Both the position numbers and the translations under genes were made by a program. A stretch of 64,000 nt of DNA from Patellaria atrata CBS 101060 (Eukaryota > Ascomycota > Dothideomycetes > Patellariales > Patellariaceae): contig MU006120.1 in the NCBI GenBank assembly GCA_010093705.1, forward strand, positions 108,350-172,349, in the 5' to 3' direction. The notes beneath the pieces were generated by a model. It was not told the origin of the DNA. It did not search any database and saw only the letters and a list, made by a program, of their open reading frames with translations. Positions 25,668 to 36,807 of this stretch are shown here, piece after piece. How positions within the stretch are numbered: position 1 is the first letter of the stretch; each line of letters starts with the position of its first letter.

Positions 25668-26813
25668 CTAGGGAACTTCATCCCATATTCTGTCACCCTC
25701 TTTTGGCGGTTCCAGGAAGTCTAAGGGAGCAATATCCGGTAGCTGATGCTTCTCAGCCCATGCTTTCACAGCATCAAAGTTTCGACATTTATGCTGCGTG
25801 TTAAAATCCACGAATGCCTCGGGCTCCGTCTTATTTGGTGGTTTATACCAGACCTGTCCGAGGACGCCTACATCAACGGTGCACATGAGTTGTTGGCGCA
25901 GGATATCAAGACAATGAGCTGTTTGGGAGTAATTTCGCATGAGCTTTACGTATCTCTCCGAATTGAGGACTGTTTATCACCTACTAATATGATATTTTAC
26001 GATTCCAGGTGAGTTTTTGAAAGGTCCCAATCCCTGCGCCCTGTAGTAGTCGATATTATAATACAACGACTTGCGAAGGAGATTCTGAACAAAAGATAAG
26101 CAAGCAGAAGGTCTTGGAGAATGAGTCACTGACCAGACAATGCAGATGATGCAACCCTTCCACATGCGCAGGATATCCTCCTCCATACTTCTGCTTAATC
26201 TTGACCTGATCAGGCGCAAGGTTAGATCGTGCTGCTAGATCGTCTGCTACTCTTGCAGCATGGACTGGTACAACGCAATTAGCAACTTTATGGAACTACC
26301 TAGGTTATCATCAGGGAGGGAATTACAGTCTACCCCCAACGATTTCCACGCCGCATCAACTTCTGGCCCGGCATCCTGACGGAAGGCGTTCAACTTGAGG
26401 AGTGAACCTTGGAATTGTACAGTGCTATACAATATATCGACATCATGGATAACAGGAGCTGCGTTGATTTAGGATGTGAGAGTATAACATCATTTGGGGT
26501 CATATTGAAACCACTGACAGTACTGGGAGATCTTTCTAAGACAATAGGGGTCGGAACTCGGTAGCCATCCTCTGCCAACCCAAGCACCGATTATACTCGA
26601 GCATATAGAACATACAAGGAGAAGAGCGATGATCACAGGCCATGATATTGGTCTTGAGACACGTCTTGCAAAATCTAAATATATTTCTGAGCTATCAGAT
26701 TCAGAGAGCAGCCTTTCGCGGTCCTCTGATTCCGTATGCCGTCCTAAATCTACTTCTTTCACGGTAGAATTGTTGTGCATAGTGGGCGGGTATGTAGAGA
26801 ATGGCCTGCACAA
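25668..26813 (-). CDS. UstYa-family (DUF3328) oxidase-like protein
   Basis: Five exons (26813-26519, 26458-26327, 26264-26134, 26084-25985, 25918-25668) join in phase to about 302 aa. The cytosolic N-terminus is acidic (ESEDRERLLSESDSSE) and is followed by one membrane span at about residues 57-80 (WPVIIALLLVCSICSSIIGAW). The lumenal part carries both family HxxHC motifs: HHLHC (exon 3) and HITHC (across the exon 4/5 junction), plus QKYGGGYPAHVEGL and DFNTQHKCRNF. UstYa-type proteins catalyse oxidative cyclisations in fungal RiPP and other secondary pathways. Donor choice at 26326 was made because it aligns SLGVDF..AARV with the family; a 35-bp alternative intron exists. Some donors are GTCAGT. 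The gene is divergent from a small secreted Tyr-rich peptide gene 1.5 kb away, which may be its substrate (inference). Start 26780 is also possible. Confidence 0.88.
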
Positions 26814-28331
26814 GACGATGCAAAGGTATGAATAGAAGAATTTCGGATGATAGAGCTGGAAAGAGCATGAAGTGGAAACAAGCGCAGTAAAAGAACAAGA
26901 TGAGATCCCGACACTAGGGTGCTTTACAGGTAAGCTTCTATGTCATAGCTTTACCCCCAATAGAGCAACAACCTTCGAAGCAACCTCTAGCGCGAGCGGT
27001 GTCAACGGAGCGCCGATACCTGCGCAGTGCTGCGATAGAGACATAAGTATGGAGCTCCGCCGCCTCAGTCGACTAGAACTATCCAGATCCCAGATACCGT
27101 GACGGCAGATCGAATTGAGGAGGCTTACAAGGCTACGTGGATTGGTCCAAGCAGGACCGAGCAGAATAAGATGTAGATTAAGTTCGTAAAGAAGGCGGAG
27201 AATTCCTGCAATGGCTGTTAGCTGCGTGTTTTCTGATTTAAGGGACTACCCTTTTTGTAGGAATAATAAGCGCGAAGAGATGTGGCATCTCTTGGAAATG
27301 ATGCTTAGGCTTTCAGCTGGACCTGCTTTGCTGGAATAGATCTACCAGACGACGGAGAAAAGATGTCCCATCTGACTTCAGCTTGAACTAAGCGCATGGG
27401 CCACGATACAGAATCTTGAACCTGAATGCTTGACTGTCCTCTTTGCTCTTCTTATTCTTTGTTTTTGAAAGGCATTAGACCAATGATTGCTTCACATGGA
27501 GAAGACTGTCCAACTTGAGTTGGATTAAGGTTCCCGGGCTGTGTTCGAGCTGAGGAGAGGCCAGAAAATTATCTAACTTAATTAGGCAAGGTTTCATATT
27601 AGAGTGGTGAAAACACCACATCCCGCAGTACTCACGTCTTCGATTCATCCGCAATATTGATTAAAACTATCGTGTCTGCTGCTGCGTGCTTTACTGTCAG
27701 GTACAATTGGGGAGGGACAATTATGAAAATGTTGGTAGATGAAGTTATGGCGTAGAATGAACTCTTCCCGGACGCGTGAGGAGTAAGGCAAACATCATCA
27801 GAAGAGTTCAACAAGATCTACGATCCGATGTTTGATAGCAGTAAAGGCAGATGTCATTCGCGGCACGGTAAAGCGAAGTTCAGATGTCGATCTAGACCGG
27901 GTCAGTACAGCTGCAGCTTCTTTCAATAGCTCACGTCACATTTTCTTGTCATTCTATCTCTCTTCGCCGTATCACGGAGTTTCCTGAACGCCTCTGTTAC
28001 TTGCAAAGGCTAGCTTCTCGTTTCTTGGTCTCTCTCTTCCTGTTATTGTTTAGCTTTCCAGCCTCTCCCGCATCACCGACATTCAATACTTCAAGTCTCC
28101 GTCTTACGCTCTTATGCTTTTGTCTCATGGCGTGAAAATATTGCAAAATGGCCTTCGAGCAGCAAGGAACGTGGCCCCAAGCGTTGAGCTAGAGCTACAG
28201 GTCCACGAGAGAGCTCATTACCATTTCGAGAGCTATAAAGACAGCTATCCTAGGTAGGAGTCAAGGACTATCCCACTCCAATACCTTCATCCCTTCACCA
28301 GGAGTCAATCAATAGTTACCACAGTTCCAAA
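26814..28331. other. Divergent intergenic region between UstYa-like gene and peptide gene
   Basis: 1.5 kb with no gene I can support; the minus frame 27814-27632 has no domain. This stretch would contain the promoters of both genes. Confidence 0.45.
28234..28240 (+). promoter_or_regulatory. TATA box of the secreted peptide gene
   Basis: TATAAAG about 95 nt upstream of the ATG at 28332. The intervening stretch is C/T- and CA-rich, as is common in strongly expressed fungal promoters. Confidence 0.55.
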
Positions 28332-28700
28332 ATGCTTTTCACTAAGACATTTGCCCTTCTGGCTCTTTCATTCTCAGCCGTCATTGCGGCTCCCATCGCC
28401 AACGCACCGGCGGAAGCACGTGATGCCAACCCACAATCTAGCTACTCAGACTATGGTACTTACGGAGATGTCCCTCCACCCGCTGGTGGTTACGGATCAT
28501 ACGACAGCGTTCCTCCTCCAGCTGGAGGTTACGGCTCGTATGACAATGTCCCTCCTGCGGACGTTCCGTCAGACTACGGAACCTATGGCGACTATGTAAG
28601 TAGCTGTACGAAAGCTCCTTCAGCATTCTCGCTAACGCTAGGGTTTTCATAGGGATCCTACAAGCGTGATGCTAAGGCTGAAGCTGAGAAGAAGGCTTAA
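28332..28700 (+). CDS. Small secreted Tyr/Gly/Pro repeat protein with a Kex2-like site
   Basis: Two exons (28332-28595 and 28653-28700; 57-bp intron GTAAGT..CATAG with a GCTAAC branch) give 103 aa. A clear signal peptide (MLFTKTFALLALSFSAVIAA) is followed by a short pro-like region. Then comes a 13-residue tandem repeat, VPPPAGGYGSYDS and VPPPAGGYGSYDN, flanked on each side by DYGTYGD. The C-terminus has a single dibasic KR followed by DAKAEAEKKA, reminiscent of Kex2 cleavage with an Ala/Glu spacer. The family is unknown to me. Possibilities are a processed peptide precursor acting with the neighbouring UstYa-like protein, or a structural or effector-like secreted protein. Against a classical RiPP precursor, the repeats are not separated by KR sites. 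Confidence 0.8.
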
Positions 28701-30201
28701 ATGGATGACTGAATTATTCAGTGAGATCATGGCTAGAACAAGTAGGTTCCCTCCTAGCTTTTCTACTTCGTTAAGCTAACGCCACAAGTCCCCGTATGAT
28801 CGGCTTACATCAAGATTAGCTGGGGAAAGGTAGTTGGGTTCATCACTTGTTAGTGTACAATTATAGAGGAGATGGTGGTAGTCATCATACGGCAATGACG
28901 CGGCTCGTCCGTTTTACGACTTTTGACATTAATACGATCCTTAATAGAACAAATTTAGAATTTACAGATGAACATGACCATTTCACTACTTTGCCTCCCA
29001 TGTTTACAGCATCCTTCCACCTAGTTCAATTGAGAGGTTATCGAACTATGTCAAATCCGCCCCATCGGCAGTTTTAAAATTGACCTAGTGGTACGTTTTG
29101 TGAGATGAAACTAGTCGAACTTCAAGTGAGAATCGTGCCCATATGACACACTATCAATCTTACGCTGGGGGTTCCTATACAGGCTCAGTGTTTTCGAAGG
29201 CACAGCACGCCACGTTAAAGCACCCGAGGGCGAGTTCAACGTTCAGATTTGCAATATCATGTCTTTTTTGGAGGATCAAGGGCGCATGTTCAAGCTTTGA
29301 CAACTGTGATTTCCTTTTAACGTACTTCCATTATCCCGTTTTAGTCTCTCCATATTGCTGGTACAGTTGATCGTTTAAGTGTTGTAGTATTCCCTAATCC
29401 ACGTGTCCATTTTCTTTATTACATTTCAGACCTAGTCAACCTCATTAGTATACTACAATGGGTTCAAAAAATATAGGACGCAAAATCAGGATGCTATTAT
29501 ACCACACGAAGTTACATAAAGTCCATGAATTCAAGTATAATCTCGCTCATTCGGATTATCAGAGCTATAAGCACTACACTCTAAAATATATCCAAGGAAT
29601 CGAAACAACAGACACGACCTCCCTAGCCATCCGAATTTCTTCCCCAGTCTACTCATCACAATCAATTTCTCTCTCCATATCCTCTCCTCAACCCTAACTT
29701 AACCAAATTTCCATCCCCTAAGCTCTCAAGCTTGATCAGAGACGTATGTTCAGACTGTCAAACGGAGTAGAGAGCTCTTGCGGTGGCCCTGTGTAGTTGG
29801 GTGAAGCGGGAGACGTTGATCTGATGGATGGGGAGGGAATAAACCAGCATATATGATGAACCGGGCCGGCGCCGCGGAGGGAGTAGAAGATTTGAAAAGG
29901 GGCTTGTAGAGAGGGATGCAGTATCATGGTAGTATTTGGGAACTGTATGGTTTTGCTGGCTAGTGTTGTTCACTACTTTCATGGTTTGGCCGTTCAGAAT
30001 GATTGCAAGGTGTGGTGATGGGGGTTGACATGGTCAGCAATATAGGCGAGCTGAAAGATATTGAACAAAGCTTCAAAGACATCGCAAGTATGGAAGTAAT
30101 ATTGATTGATCACTAAGTGTATGTATGCTACTTTAGAGTGAAGGAGAAATTATTATCGATCAAGATCTACCCTTTTTAATAAAGTATCTAGAACTTCCCA
30201 G
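28701..30201. other. Gene-free stretch
   Basis: Short frames only (29143-29370 and 29458-29697 plus, 29982-29736 minus), none with a domain or splice structure that I trust. Confidence 0.4.
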
Positions 30202-30789
30202 CTAAAAATAAAAATATTCAACACCGGACCACCAGGGCGTATTCTCGAAGGGTTTCGGAATCTGGCCCGCAGGATCCTCTTCTTCCACCCGGTCCAACCT
30301 CATTTGCATACCAATATGGCCGCAAGAATACCCGTATCTCGGTAACTTACCCGCTCTTTGACTCGTCAATTGGCTTTGAAGCAATCCTAACATGACTCTC
30401 CTCGGAAAAGGGGTAGGATCTACAAGCAAACCGTTATGTGGGATAAGTCCTTGCGAGTGGACATCGGGCGTATTTCTCGCGTAGTGCGCTTCCCGAGCAC
30501 CTCTTTCTCGGTTTATTTGCTCTTGACTTGCTTGATGAGAATGGAGGTCATTTCGAGCATCGTTTAGCCGCTGTTGCGCGTCCACTTTCTTCATCATGTT
30601 ACGTCTTTCTTTAATGGTCTTACCAAGAAACCTATCTTGAAGATCCGTCAGTTTGCACTTATCGCACCTTCCCGTTAGACGCCGTTCGTACGTCCATCTT
30701 TCGCATCGTGCAGTCGGTGACAGCTGTCTTGTGCAGGGAGCAATATCATAAGCATGGTCGCAAGCATAGATATAGGTACCACGACACAT
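30202..30789 (-). CDS. Hypothetical protein with N-terminal Cys/His motif, 195 aa
   Basis: A single frame from ATG 30789. The N-terminus reads MCRGTYIYACDHAYDIAPC..., with Cys at about residues 2, 10, 19, 29, 42 and 45 (RCDKCKL), a spacing that could bind zinc. A charged helical segment (FLGKTIKERRNMMKKVDAQQRLNDAR, about 55-80) follows, then a polar region and a second CGH near residue 157. The start resembles that of the gene at 35836 (MCKIQRYRYTCGH..), so both may belong to one fungal family of uncharacterised Cys/His proteins. No function is assigned. Confidence 0.6.
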   Translation of the reverse strand: MCRGTYIYACDHAYDIAPCTRQLSPTARCERWTYERRLTGRCDKCKLTDLQDRFLGKTIKERRNMMKKVDAQQRLNDARNDLHSHQASQEQINRERGAREAHYARNTPDVHSQGLIPHNGLLVDPTPFPRRVMLGLLQSQLTSQRAGKLPRYGYSCGHIGMQMRLDRVEEEDPAGQIPKPFENTPWWSGVEYFYF

Positions 30790-32029
30790 TTGGGTTTGGA
30801 TATTCGTGATAATAAATATACAGATTAATTTCTGTGAAGAATACGACGTGTAATTAAGTGTTTGTTAGTGTTGAGTATGCGTCACGATATTACTAGAACT
30901 AATGAGGATTCTTGCTTGATTTATATGCCTAAACGCTCTCCAAAGAGAATTTGATACATTGTGTTGATGACAACGTACACTGAGAAGGACTATGTATTCT
31001 GGTAGCGTGGGTGCATTCTACACATTGTACGCTCCTGTTGTGAGAATTGTACTGTATCATCACCAATCCACTCATATTTTCCTCGACCAAATACTATAGT
31101 GCTATGATAGCAAAAGAAACTTTAGCAACGAGACAAAATATCAGGCGAACTAGGTGGATGCACTTATAACTTGGGGTTACTGACTTATGAAATCTTATAT
31201 TGGTCAATCTTTGAACAATTTGAAAATCGCCCAGAGCAAATACAGGAGAGAGGGTATGGAAAGAAATTCCAAGGCATGATTCGCTGTACGGACTTCCGAA
31301 TGGACTAGGACTAGAAGCAGAAATATGTGAAATCGCTGGTAAAATTCAAAGTACCGAAGATAAACGGCTTTGCAGACGCGATACGTGCATGATTCTTGCA
31401 TAATTAATGCATAGATAGAACACACAACGGTGAGCCAAGCAAGCTGCGTCCGAGTGAAAAGTGGTCGCATTATTTATACGCAGAAGTACAGCAGAGACCG
31501 TGTTCTAGAATGCGTTTAGTGCTACTAGATGTAGGTAGAGCGATGGTGATGATTCTGAATAAAGTTGTAAGGTTTCTCGAATTTGAAACAAAATGATTGG
31601 AGCACTCATAGGGGCAAAACAGTTGACGGTTCAGTAAAATACTTATAGAAGTATAGTGAGATGCAGGATGCAGGCTAAAGTCATGTATCGTATGTGGTTG
31701 ACGACACAGATTGAGAGGCGAATTGAAACAGAGACTCAAACGGGTTCCGACTCTTTTGCCTCCCTTGCTCTGCCTCAAGAAAGGCCAGAATTTGGATGTG
31801 AAGAACAGGGCACAGATATCCCTGACGATAATTGAGATCTTGAGACGCAAGTAGATCGCTTAAACGAGTAACAGAATTTCCTTCGAGTCAACATGGCCGG
31901 GTGAACCCTACGACTGATGCCGTTGAGGATGTTATCCTAACAATCTAGGAGATATCATCTATGTGAGATAGATAAGTTAGAGCAAGATGTCCAAAGACCA
32001 TAGATATATAGATTAATTATTGAGAAAAT
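30790..32029. other. Gene-poor stretch
   Basis: Two consecutive minus-strand frames (31850-31470 and 31470-31204) contain hydrophobic segments but no family I recognise. I do not call them genes. Confidence 0.35.
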
Positions 32030-32615
32030 AAGGGGTAAAAAAAAGAATAAATAAAGAAATAATTTAACCAAATAGAGTAAAGTGCGAATTTAGTAGCTAA
32101 ATATATAAAATCCGTAATTTAGAAAAAAAAATTATAAAATTATATAAATAAAAAAGATAAAATTAAATTAAAAAAAATAAAATAAAATATTATTATTAAT
32201 AATTAAAAAAAAGAAAATAATTTATTTTTATTTATTTAAAATAATATTAATTAATTTTATATAATAAAAATATAATTATAATTAAAAAATAATTATTATA
32301 TATAAATATTTTATTAATTTATTTAATTTATTTATAATTTTTTTTAAATAAATTTTTTTTTAATTTATTAATTATATATATTTATAATTTTAAATTATAA
32401 TATTAATATAATTTTTTACTTTATAATTATAATAATTTTATAATAAAATTTTTATTTATTTTTAATAATTAATAATTAAAATTTATTTTAAAATTATTAT
32501 ATTAATTAAAAATTCTTTTTATTTTTAAATTTATTTTCTTTATTTTAATAAATTAAATTATTTAATATAAATTTTTTTTTAAATTATTTATTAAATATAT
32601 TTATATTTATTGATT
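32030..32615. repeat. Extreme AT-rich tract
   Basis: From about 32114 to 32610 the sequence is nearly pure A and T, with roughly ten or fewer G/C by eye in about 500 bp; the left shoulder from 32030 is less extreme. It lacks a simple repeat unit and has no ORF. The edges return to normal composition within a few tens of bases. Confidence 0.9.
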
Positions 32616-33206
32616 ACTTTTTCTCTAGGCTATAGATTCCGTATATCCGGCTACTAATTTTGCACTTCACTCTCGAAGCGTTGAAGCCATAGAAGCTAAC
32701 CGGTTGTGGGGAGTGTGGTAGGTACCGAAGCGCCCAAAGCTCCTTCCCGTCTCTCCGAGGGGTTTCCGACTCCCAAGGCCAAGGGGAAGGTGCGACACAA
32801 AGCCAACCGAAGAGGCACCACCAGGACTGTAAACTCGACGAATCCCAGTTTCTATCCTCCTTACGGGCAACACGTCTCTATTAATAAATTAGTATGCTTT
32901 CAAGAACTTCGAAAATCTCTCCAAAGATTCGTTATCGCATCCATCTCAACCTCAAGCGCCCACCCTTGGGCACTACGTTCATCTAATCCTCCCTCACTAT
33001 TTACGGTTTTTGTTGATTGGCTTCATACTCCGTCTCACTAGCGGTCGCATCACATCGCTTCACGCTGCTGTAGAACGCGCATCTTTAGTTCACATCGGCT
33101 CCTTTGTTTTTGTCCTACCACACCTTAGCAATGAAGAGGACATCTTTTCTCCAGCTTTCTGATCTCGTAGGATATCCAATTATTCCCCTCCACCTGACAC
33201 AACATC
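32616..33206. other. Intergenic region upstream of the 630-aa gene
   Basis: A 111-codon plus-strand frame (32706-33041) shows no domain and is probably chance or 5' UTR. C/T-rich stretches near 33100-33200 fit a promoter. Confidence 0.4.
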
Positions 33207-35099
33207 ATGTACGGCCAATACTTTGAAAAATCTATAGCTAACTCCAAATCGCAGAAGCTACCTTCGAGATCCGAGACAAAGGCTCTGAAAGCAGAACTTG
33301 AAGCTCACTATGACCCTCCCCCAAACCCCGCGCTTATCAACCGTCGTCCACTGTCCCCGAAACTTGAAGCTGAACTTCGATCAGCATGCGCTGCTGTGAT
33401 GTACGGGAATGCTTATACCGAGCAGAGCGCAAAGGCACGGCCTATAGAAGTCACCATTCCGAGAAAAGAACGTCGGAAAAGGGCAGATTCGCCGCCACCG
33501 GACGGTCCAGTTGTTCAGACGAGAACACATCGGTCTAAGGAGCAAATCGAGAGGACGGCAAGTAGTCAATCTATTCAACGTTTACGAAAAGATAGTGCGG
33601 AGCATCATTATCACCGTGCGGAAAGCATTCAACCAGTGATACAACCGAATGTTAGCCGCCGCCGCGGAGAACCTTTACGGCAGGATCGCATCAAGGATAC
33701 CTTAAACCACACTCGCAAAGATTCAAGTCAGGTCTACCAAGATCTCTTAAATCATACGATATCTCGTCCGGTCATTGAGAGACCTCAAACTGGACCCTTC
33801 CCCGATCCTCGCTCAGATACGCCAGAAACAAAAAGTTCAACACCGATGACTACCTCTACTGATCGGGCGAACCACTCAAACTCAACTGCTTTGACGTCGG
33901 CAGTCCTGACACCAAATCGAAGTTCGAAGCGTGGATCAAAACAAGCTCCGTCGGAGCTTCCTTCCGTTGCTCATTCGGACGAGATCACTACAGAATGGAT
34001 GCGCCAAGAACTAGAAAGACGCCGGATTGAAGCTTTACGGCAACAAGAACGAGCTAGGTCACGTAGTAGGTCCGCGAGCCGGACAAGAAGCATTACTTCT
34101 GGAATTAAGGAATACATACGACCAGGTAGCAGCTCGATGAGCAGGCCTGCTTCGCGGGATTCATTACGGAGCAAGTCATCCGATCATGGAGTGGAGCGTA
34201 GCTCTTCAACTCGTGGTTGGCGGAGTTGGGGTCTGCAAAGGAAGGGTAGCAGTAGCAGCATCGCGAGTAATCGGCCAGAGAGTTCTAGAGGTCGTTCGAA
34301 TTCAAGACATGAGGAGCAAAACAAATCGGAGATCAACCTTAACAGGGAGCTCCCGCCCCTTCCCAAACTCGACCAGTGGAAAGAGCATTCTGGAGACTCT
34401 CCTCAAAAGCAAAAACAGGCTGCAAATACGCACATTGCGAATTTGATGCGTTCCACAACAGCACAACAGGTTGATCTGAGTGTTGATCACGACTCCAAAG
34501 AGGAAATAACAAAGTCTAGCACTCATTATAAGACGCAAAATAGTGGTGGTTCTAGCTCGAAATCCTTAGGCAACGATTCTACTGGTTCTTTGACAGAAAA
34601 GGATGGACGACGTATGTCAAAAGGGCTTCCGCTACCACCTAATCAGGATTTCCATGAATTGGTATCCTCTTTCGGAAATGATATGGGAGAGACCGAGCTG
34701 GAGCCGCAGCCGAGAATCAAACGCACCGCGGAGCCGAGGCCTCATACAAGCATTGACAGGCAACAACAAGCGGCGGCAACGGCACCCTCATCGAAATTCA
34801 GTCTAGATCAGAGAAGGCCGCAAACACCCAGCTTCAGTCGAAAGATTAGCGCTGATGCTGCGCGAGCCCATACTTCGCACGGACGATATGGGCGAGGGGC
34901 TGAAAATTCCTGGTCCGAGACACGCCCATCTACAGAACACAAGCAGCTCAAGTTTCTTCGTAAGGCTATCAGTGCTTGGATGCTGGGAGGTAAAAAGGAG
35001 AAAAAACTGCATGCGGCGGATGGTATGCAGGGTCATGGTGTTAGGCCTAGCGTCATGGGTGCAGATGAGGCGGCTGGATCGCCCGTTGTGCGTTATTGA
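33207..35099 (+). CDS. Large disordered Ser/Arg-rich protein, 630 aa
   Basis: One intronless frame of 631 codons. The first 70 residues may be structured and include LKAELEAHYDPPPNPALINRRPLSPKLEAELRSACAAVMYGN-like sequence split over two short helices. The rest is basic and Ser/Arg/Gln-rich, with RS-like stretches near 285-300 (RARSRSRSASRTRS) and predicted phosphorylation-prone Ser/Pro motifs. A short conserved-looking C-terminal segment (KFLRKAISAWMLGGKKEKK) may be amphipathic. I do not know the family. The even, long frame makes coding almost certain; the function is open. Confidence 0.85.
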   Translation: MYGQYFEKSIANSKSQKLPSRSETKALKAELEAHYDPPPNPALINRRPLSPKLEAELRSACAAVMYGNAYTEQSAKARPIEVTIPRKERRKRADSPPPDGPVVQTRTHRSKEQIERTASSQSIQRLRKDSAEHHYHRAESIQPVIQPNVSRRRGEPLRQDRIKDTLNHTRKDSSQVYQDLLNHTISRPVIERPQTGPFPDPRSDTPETKSSTPMTTSTDRANHSNSTALTSAVLTPNRSSKRGSKQAPSELPSVAHSDEITTEWMRQELERRRIEALRQQERARSRSRSASRTRSITSGIKEYIRPGSSSMSRPASRDSLRSKSSDHGVERSSSTRGWRSWGLQRKGSSSSIASNRPESSRGRSNSRHEEQNKSEINLNRELPPLPKLDQWKEHSGDSPQKQKQAANTHIANLMRSTTAQQVDLSVDHDSKEEITKSSTHYKTQNSGGSSSKSLGNDSTGSLTEKDGRRMSKGLPLPPNQDFHELVSSFGNDMGETELEPQPRIKRTAEPRPHTSIDRQQQAAATAPSSKFSLDQRRPQTPSFSRKISADAARAHTSHGRYGRGAENSWSETRPSTEHKQLKFLRKAISAWMLGGKKEKKLHAADGMQGHGVRPSVMGADEAAGSPVVRY

Positions 35100-35835
35100 T
35101 GTTTTTTTTACGATGATGATGATACACATTATGAGACCATGAGGGATGAAAACCACTTACTGTAATATGCACAGACCAGGCCTCAAATTAGGTAGTATAC
35201 CACAGTAGAGTAAGCGATGAATATGTATATCTCATGATAAGTATCGACAAGATATTCAAATGAAACAAAAAGTGATTGGTACTTATTCTGGTGGTTCTGT
35301 CGGAGGGATGATATAGCAATAACGTGGTTTGTCTTCCCGCGGGGGTCTGATTTCATAATGCGTCAAGGGTAGTAAGGCAGGTATTAAGTACCAATGCACT
35401 GAGGAAGCACTGGTATCTGTTCAATATCTAAATCTTGCCACTTTCTCATCTCTACAACAAAACTCTAGTCTGATTTCCTTTCTTCTCCTTCTTGGGGGCC
35501 AACCATCTGAACGGAGCTTGAAGATGTGTTGATGCGCTAACGAGTCTATTGCGACTTGTGCACTTGCCTTTGAAAACTCATTCTCACCACCAGCGCTGAC
35601 GGGAAGAAAACCCCACGTTTTACTCTGATGGAATTCAATTGATTCAATTGATTCGAGACATTCGTTCCTTAATCGCGTATATGTTTTCTTACCTTACCTT
35701 TCAACTCGTTAGTCATCCCCAATCCCCGCCACTCTGGCTACACCTTAAACTTTATGGATAAATAATACCATAATTTCATTACTTGCCTTAGCGCTATCAT
35801 TAGGGCGATTCCTCAGTTTCTACAGCCTTATTAAG
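35100..35835. other. Intergenic region
   Basis: No gene seen. GATTCAATTGATTCAATTGATTC near 35640 is a short local repeat. Confidence 0.4.
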
Positions 35836-36807
35836 ATGTGCAAAATACAACGATATCGCTACACGTGTGGTCACAGCTCTACTCATCGACATTCACAGTG
35901 CCGCGCTACATATATCCCGAGGAAGCGAGCTAAAATTTCGTCTAGTCTGGCAGCCTGTCACGCACAGCCATATCTCGTCCTTTGCTCGAAATGGAAGTGT
36001 GGTCCCTGTCAGAGCGAGCAATTCAACGAAGATTGGATGAAGCGAATCGAGAAAGCACGAGAAGAGTTTCAGGCTGCATTGAAAAGGATTGCACCCCATC
36101 TGGTTGAAGAATGGGGCGGCTACGACCTCAGAAGCCTTCCATGTAGCGCGGAAAGGGATGAACTCGAGCGATTGGAAAGAGTTGTAGACGAGTTAGAAGA
36201 AGAGCGAGGGTTGGCTGGTTGGACTATGCGAGAAAGGTTTCCCAATATGTGTAGGGAGCCGTACGAGCGTTCCAAGTGTTCCGAAAAGGTTCTAAAGCCG
36301 TCACTGTTGAGGTACGAAGTCAAACCTGAAGAGGTGGTTGAGAAGACCAAGGTGTTGTTCGGTGGCGAGAAGTTTGTACCCCGGAAGCATTTCACATTTC
36401 ACAGCTTCTTCAAGGAGGAGTACAGTATCGTGGGCCCCTATGTCGACTACGATGATCTCGCGGAACAGACCATGGAATTGTCCGCATGGGGCCTGTTTTG
36501 GGGTGAAGCAATGTCTGGAGTCGCCTATGGTCCGAAAGCAAAGGTTGACCCTAAAGCGAACGCAAATTTTGTTGCGAAGGGACCCAGAGCAAAGAGCAAG
36601 GAGTTCTCGAAAGCGACAAGTCCACCTATGAAACAGAATCCCACAAGTCCCAAAGCAAACAAGAGGACATTCTTTGAGAGTGCTATCGAGAGCGACGTCT
36701 CTGATGCGGAATCCTCCACAGCTACCTCGTCGCGGCGACAGAGCAAACAACCCCTTCGCCGGGTTGACAGCTTCTTCGATGAGACTTCACCTCCACCGCC
36801 GGTCTAG
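35836..36807 (+). CDS. Hypothetical Cys/His-motif protein, 323 aa
   Basis: An open frame from ATG 35836 to TAG at 36805. The N-terminus (MCKIQRYRYTCGHSSTHRHSQC) is followed by Cys residues around 41, 50, 55 and 58 (SKWKCGPCQ), forming a possible zinc-binding module similar in layout to the gene at 30202. A long charged helix follows (about 65-130, with LERLERVVDELEEER), then a folded-looking segment with many aromatics (FTFHSFFKEEYSIVG, SAWGLFWGEAMSGV), then a Lys/Ser/Pro-rich tail. The frame stays open after the TAG for another 196 codons, so the stop may be secondary. The family is unknown to me. Confidence 0.7.
   Translation: MCKIQRYRYTCGHSSTHRHSQCRATYIPRKRAKISSSLAACHAQPYLVLCSKWKCGPCQSEQFNEDWMKRIEKAREEFQAALKRIAPHLVEEWGGYDLRSLPCSAERDELERLERVVDELEEERGLAGWTMRERFPNMCREPYERSKCSEKVLKPSLLRYEVKPEEVVEKTKVLFGGEKFVPRKHFTFHSFFKEEYSIVGPYVDYDDLAEQTMELSAWGLFWGEAMSGVAYGPKAKVDPKANANFVAKGPRAKSKEFSKATSPPMKQNPTSPKANKRTFFESAIESDVSDAESSTATSSRRQSKQPLRRVDSFFDETSPPPPV

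Noticed and set aside
26265-26299. 35-bp intron alternative in the UstYa-like gene
   Set aside because: Shorter than the other introns in the window, and the longer 62-bp intron aligns better with the family sequence.
31204-31850. Two consecutive minus-strand frames with hydrophobic stretches, possibly a membrane protein
   Set aside because: The frames do not join through credible splice sites and the hydrophobic segments are scattered; the region has no recognisable family.
32599-32609. Match to the budding-yeast ARS consensus (ATTTATATTTA) in the AT tract
   Set aside because: Expected by chance in pure A/T sequence, and this consensus is not known to define origins in filamentous fungi.
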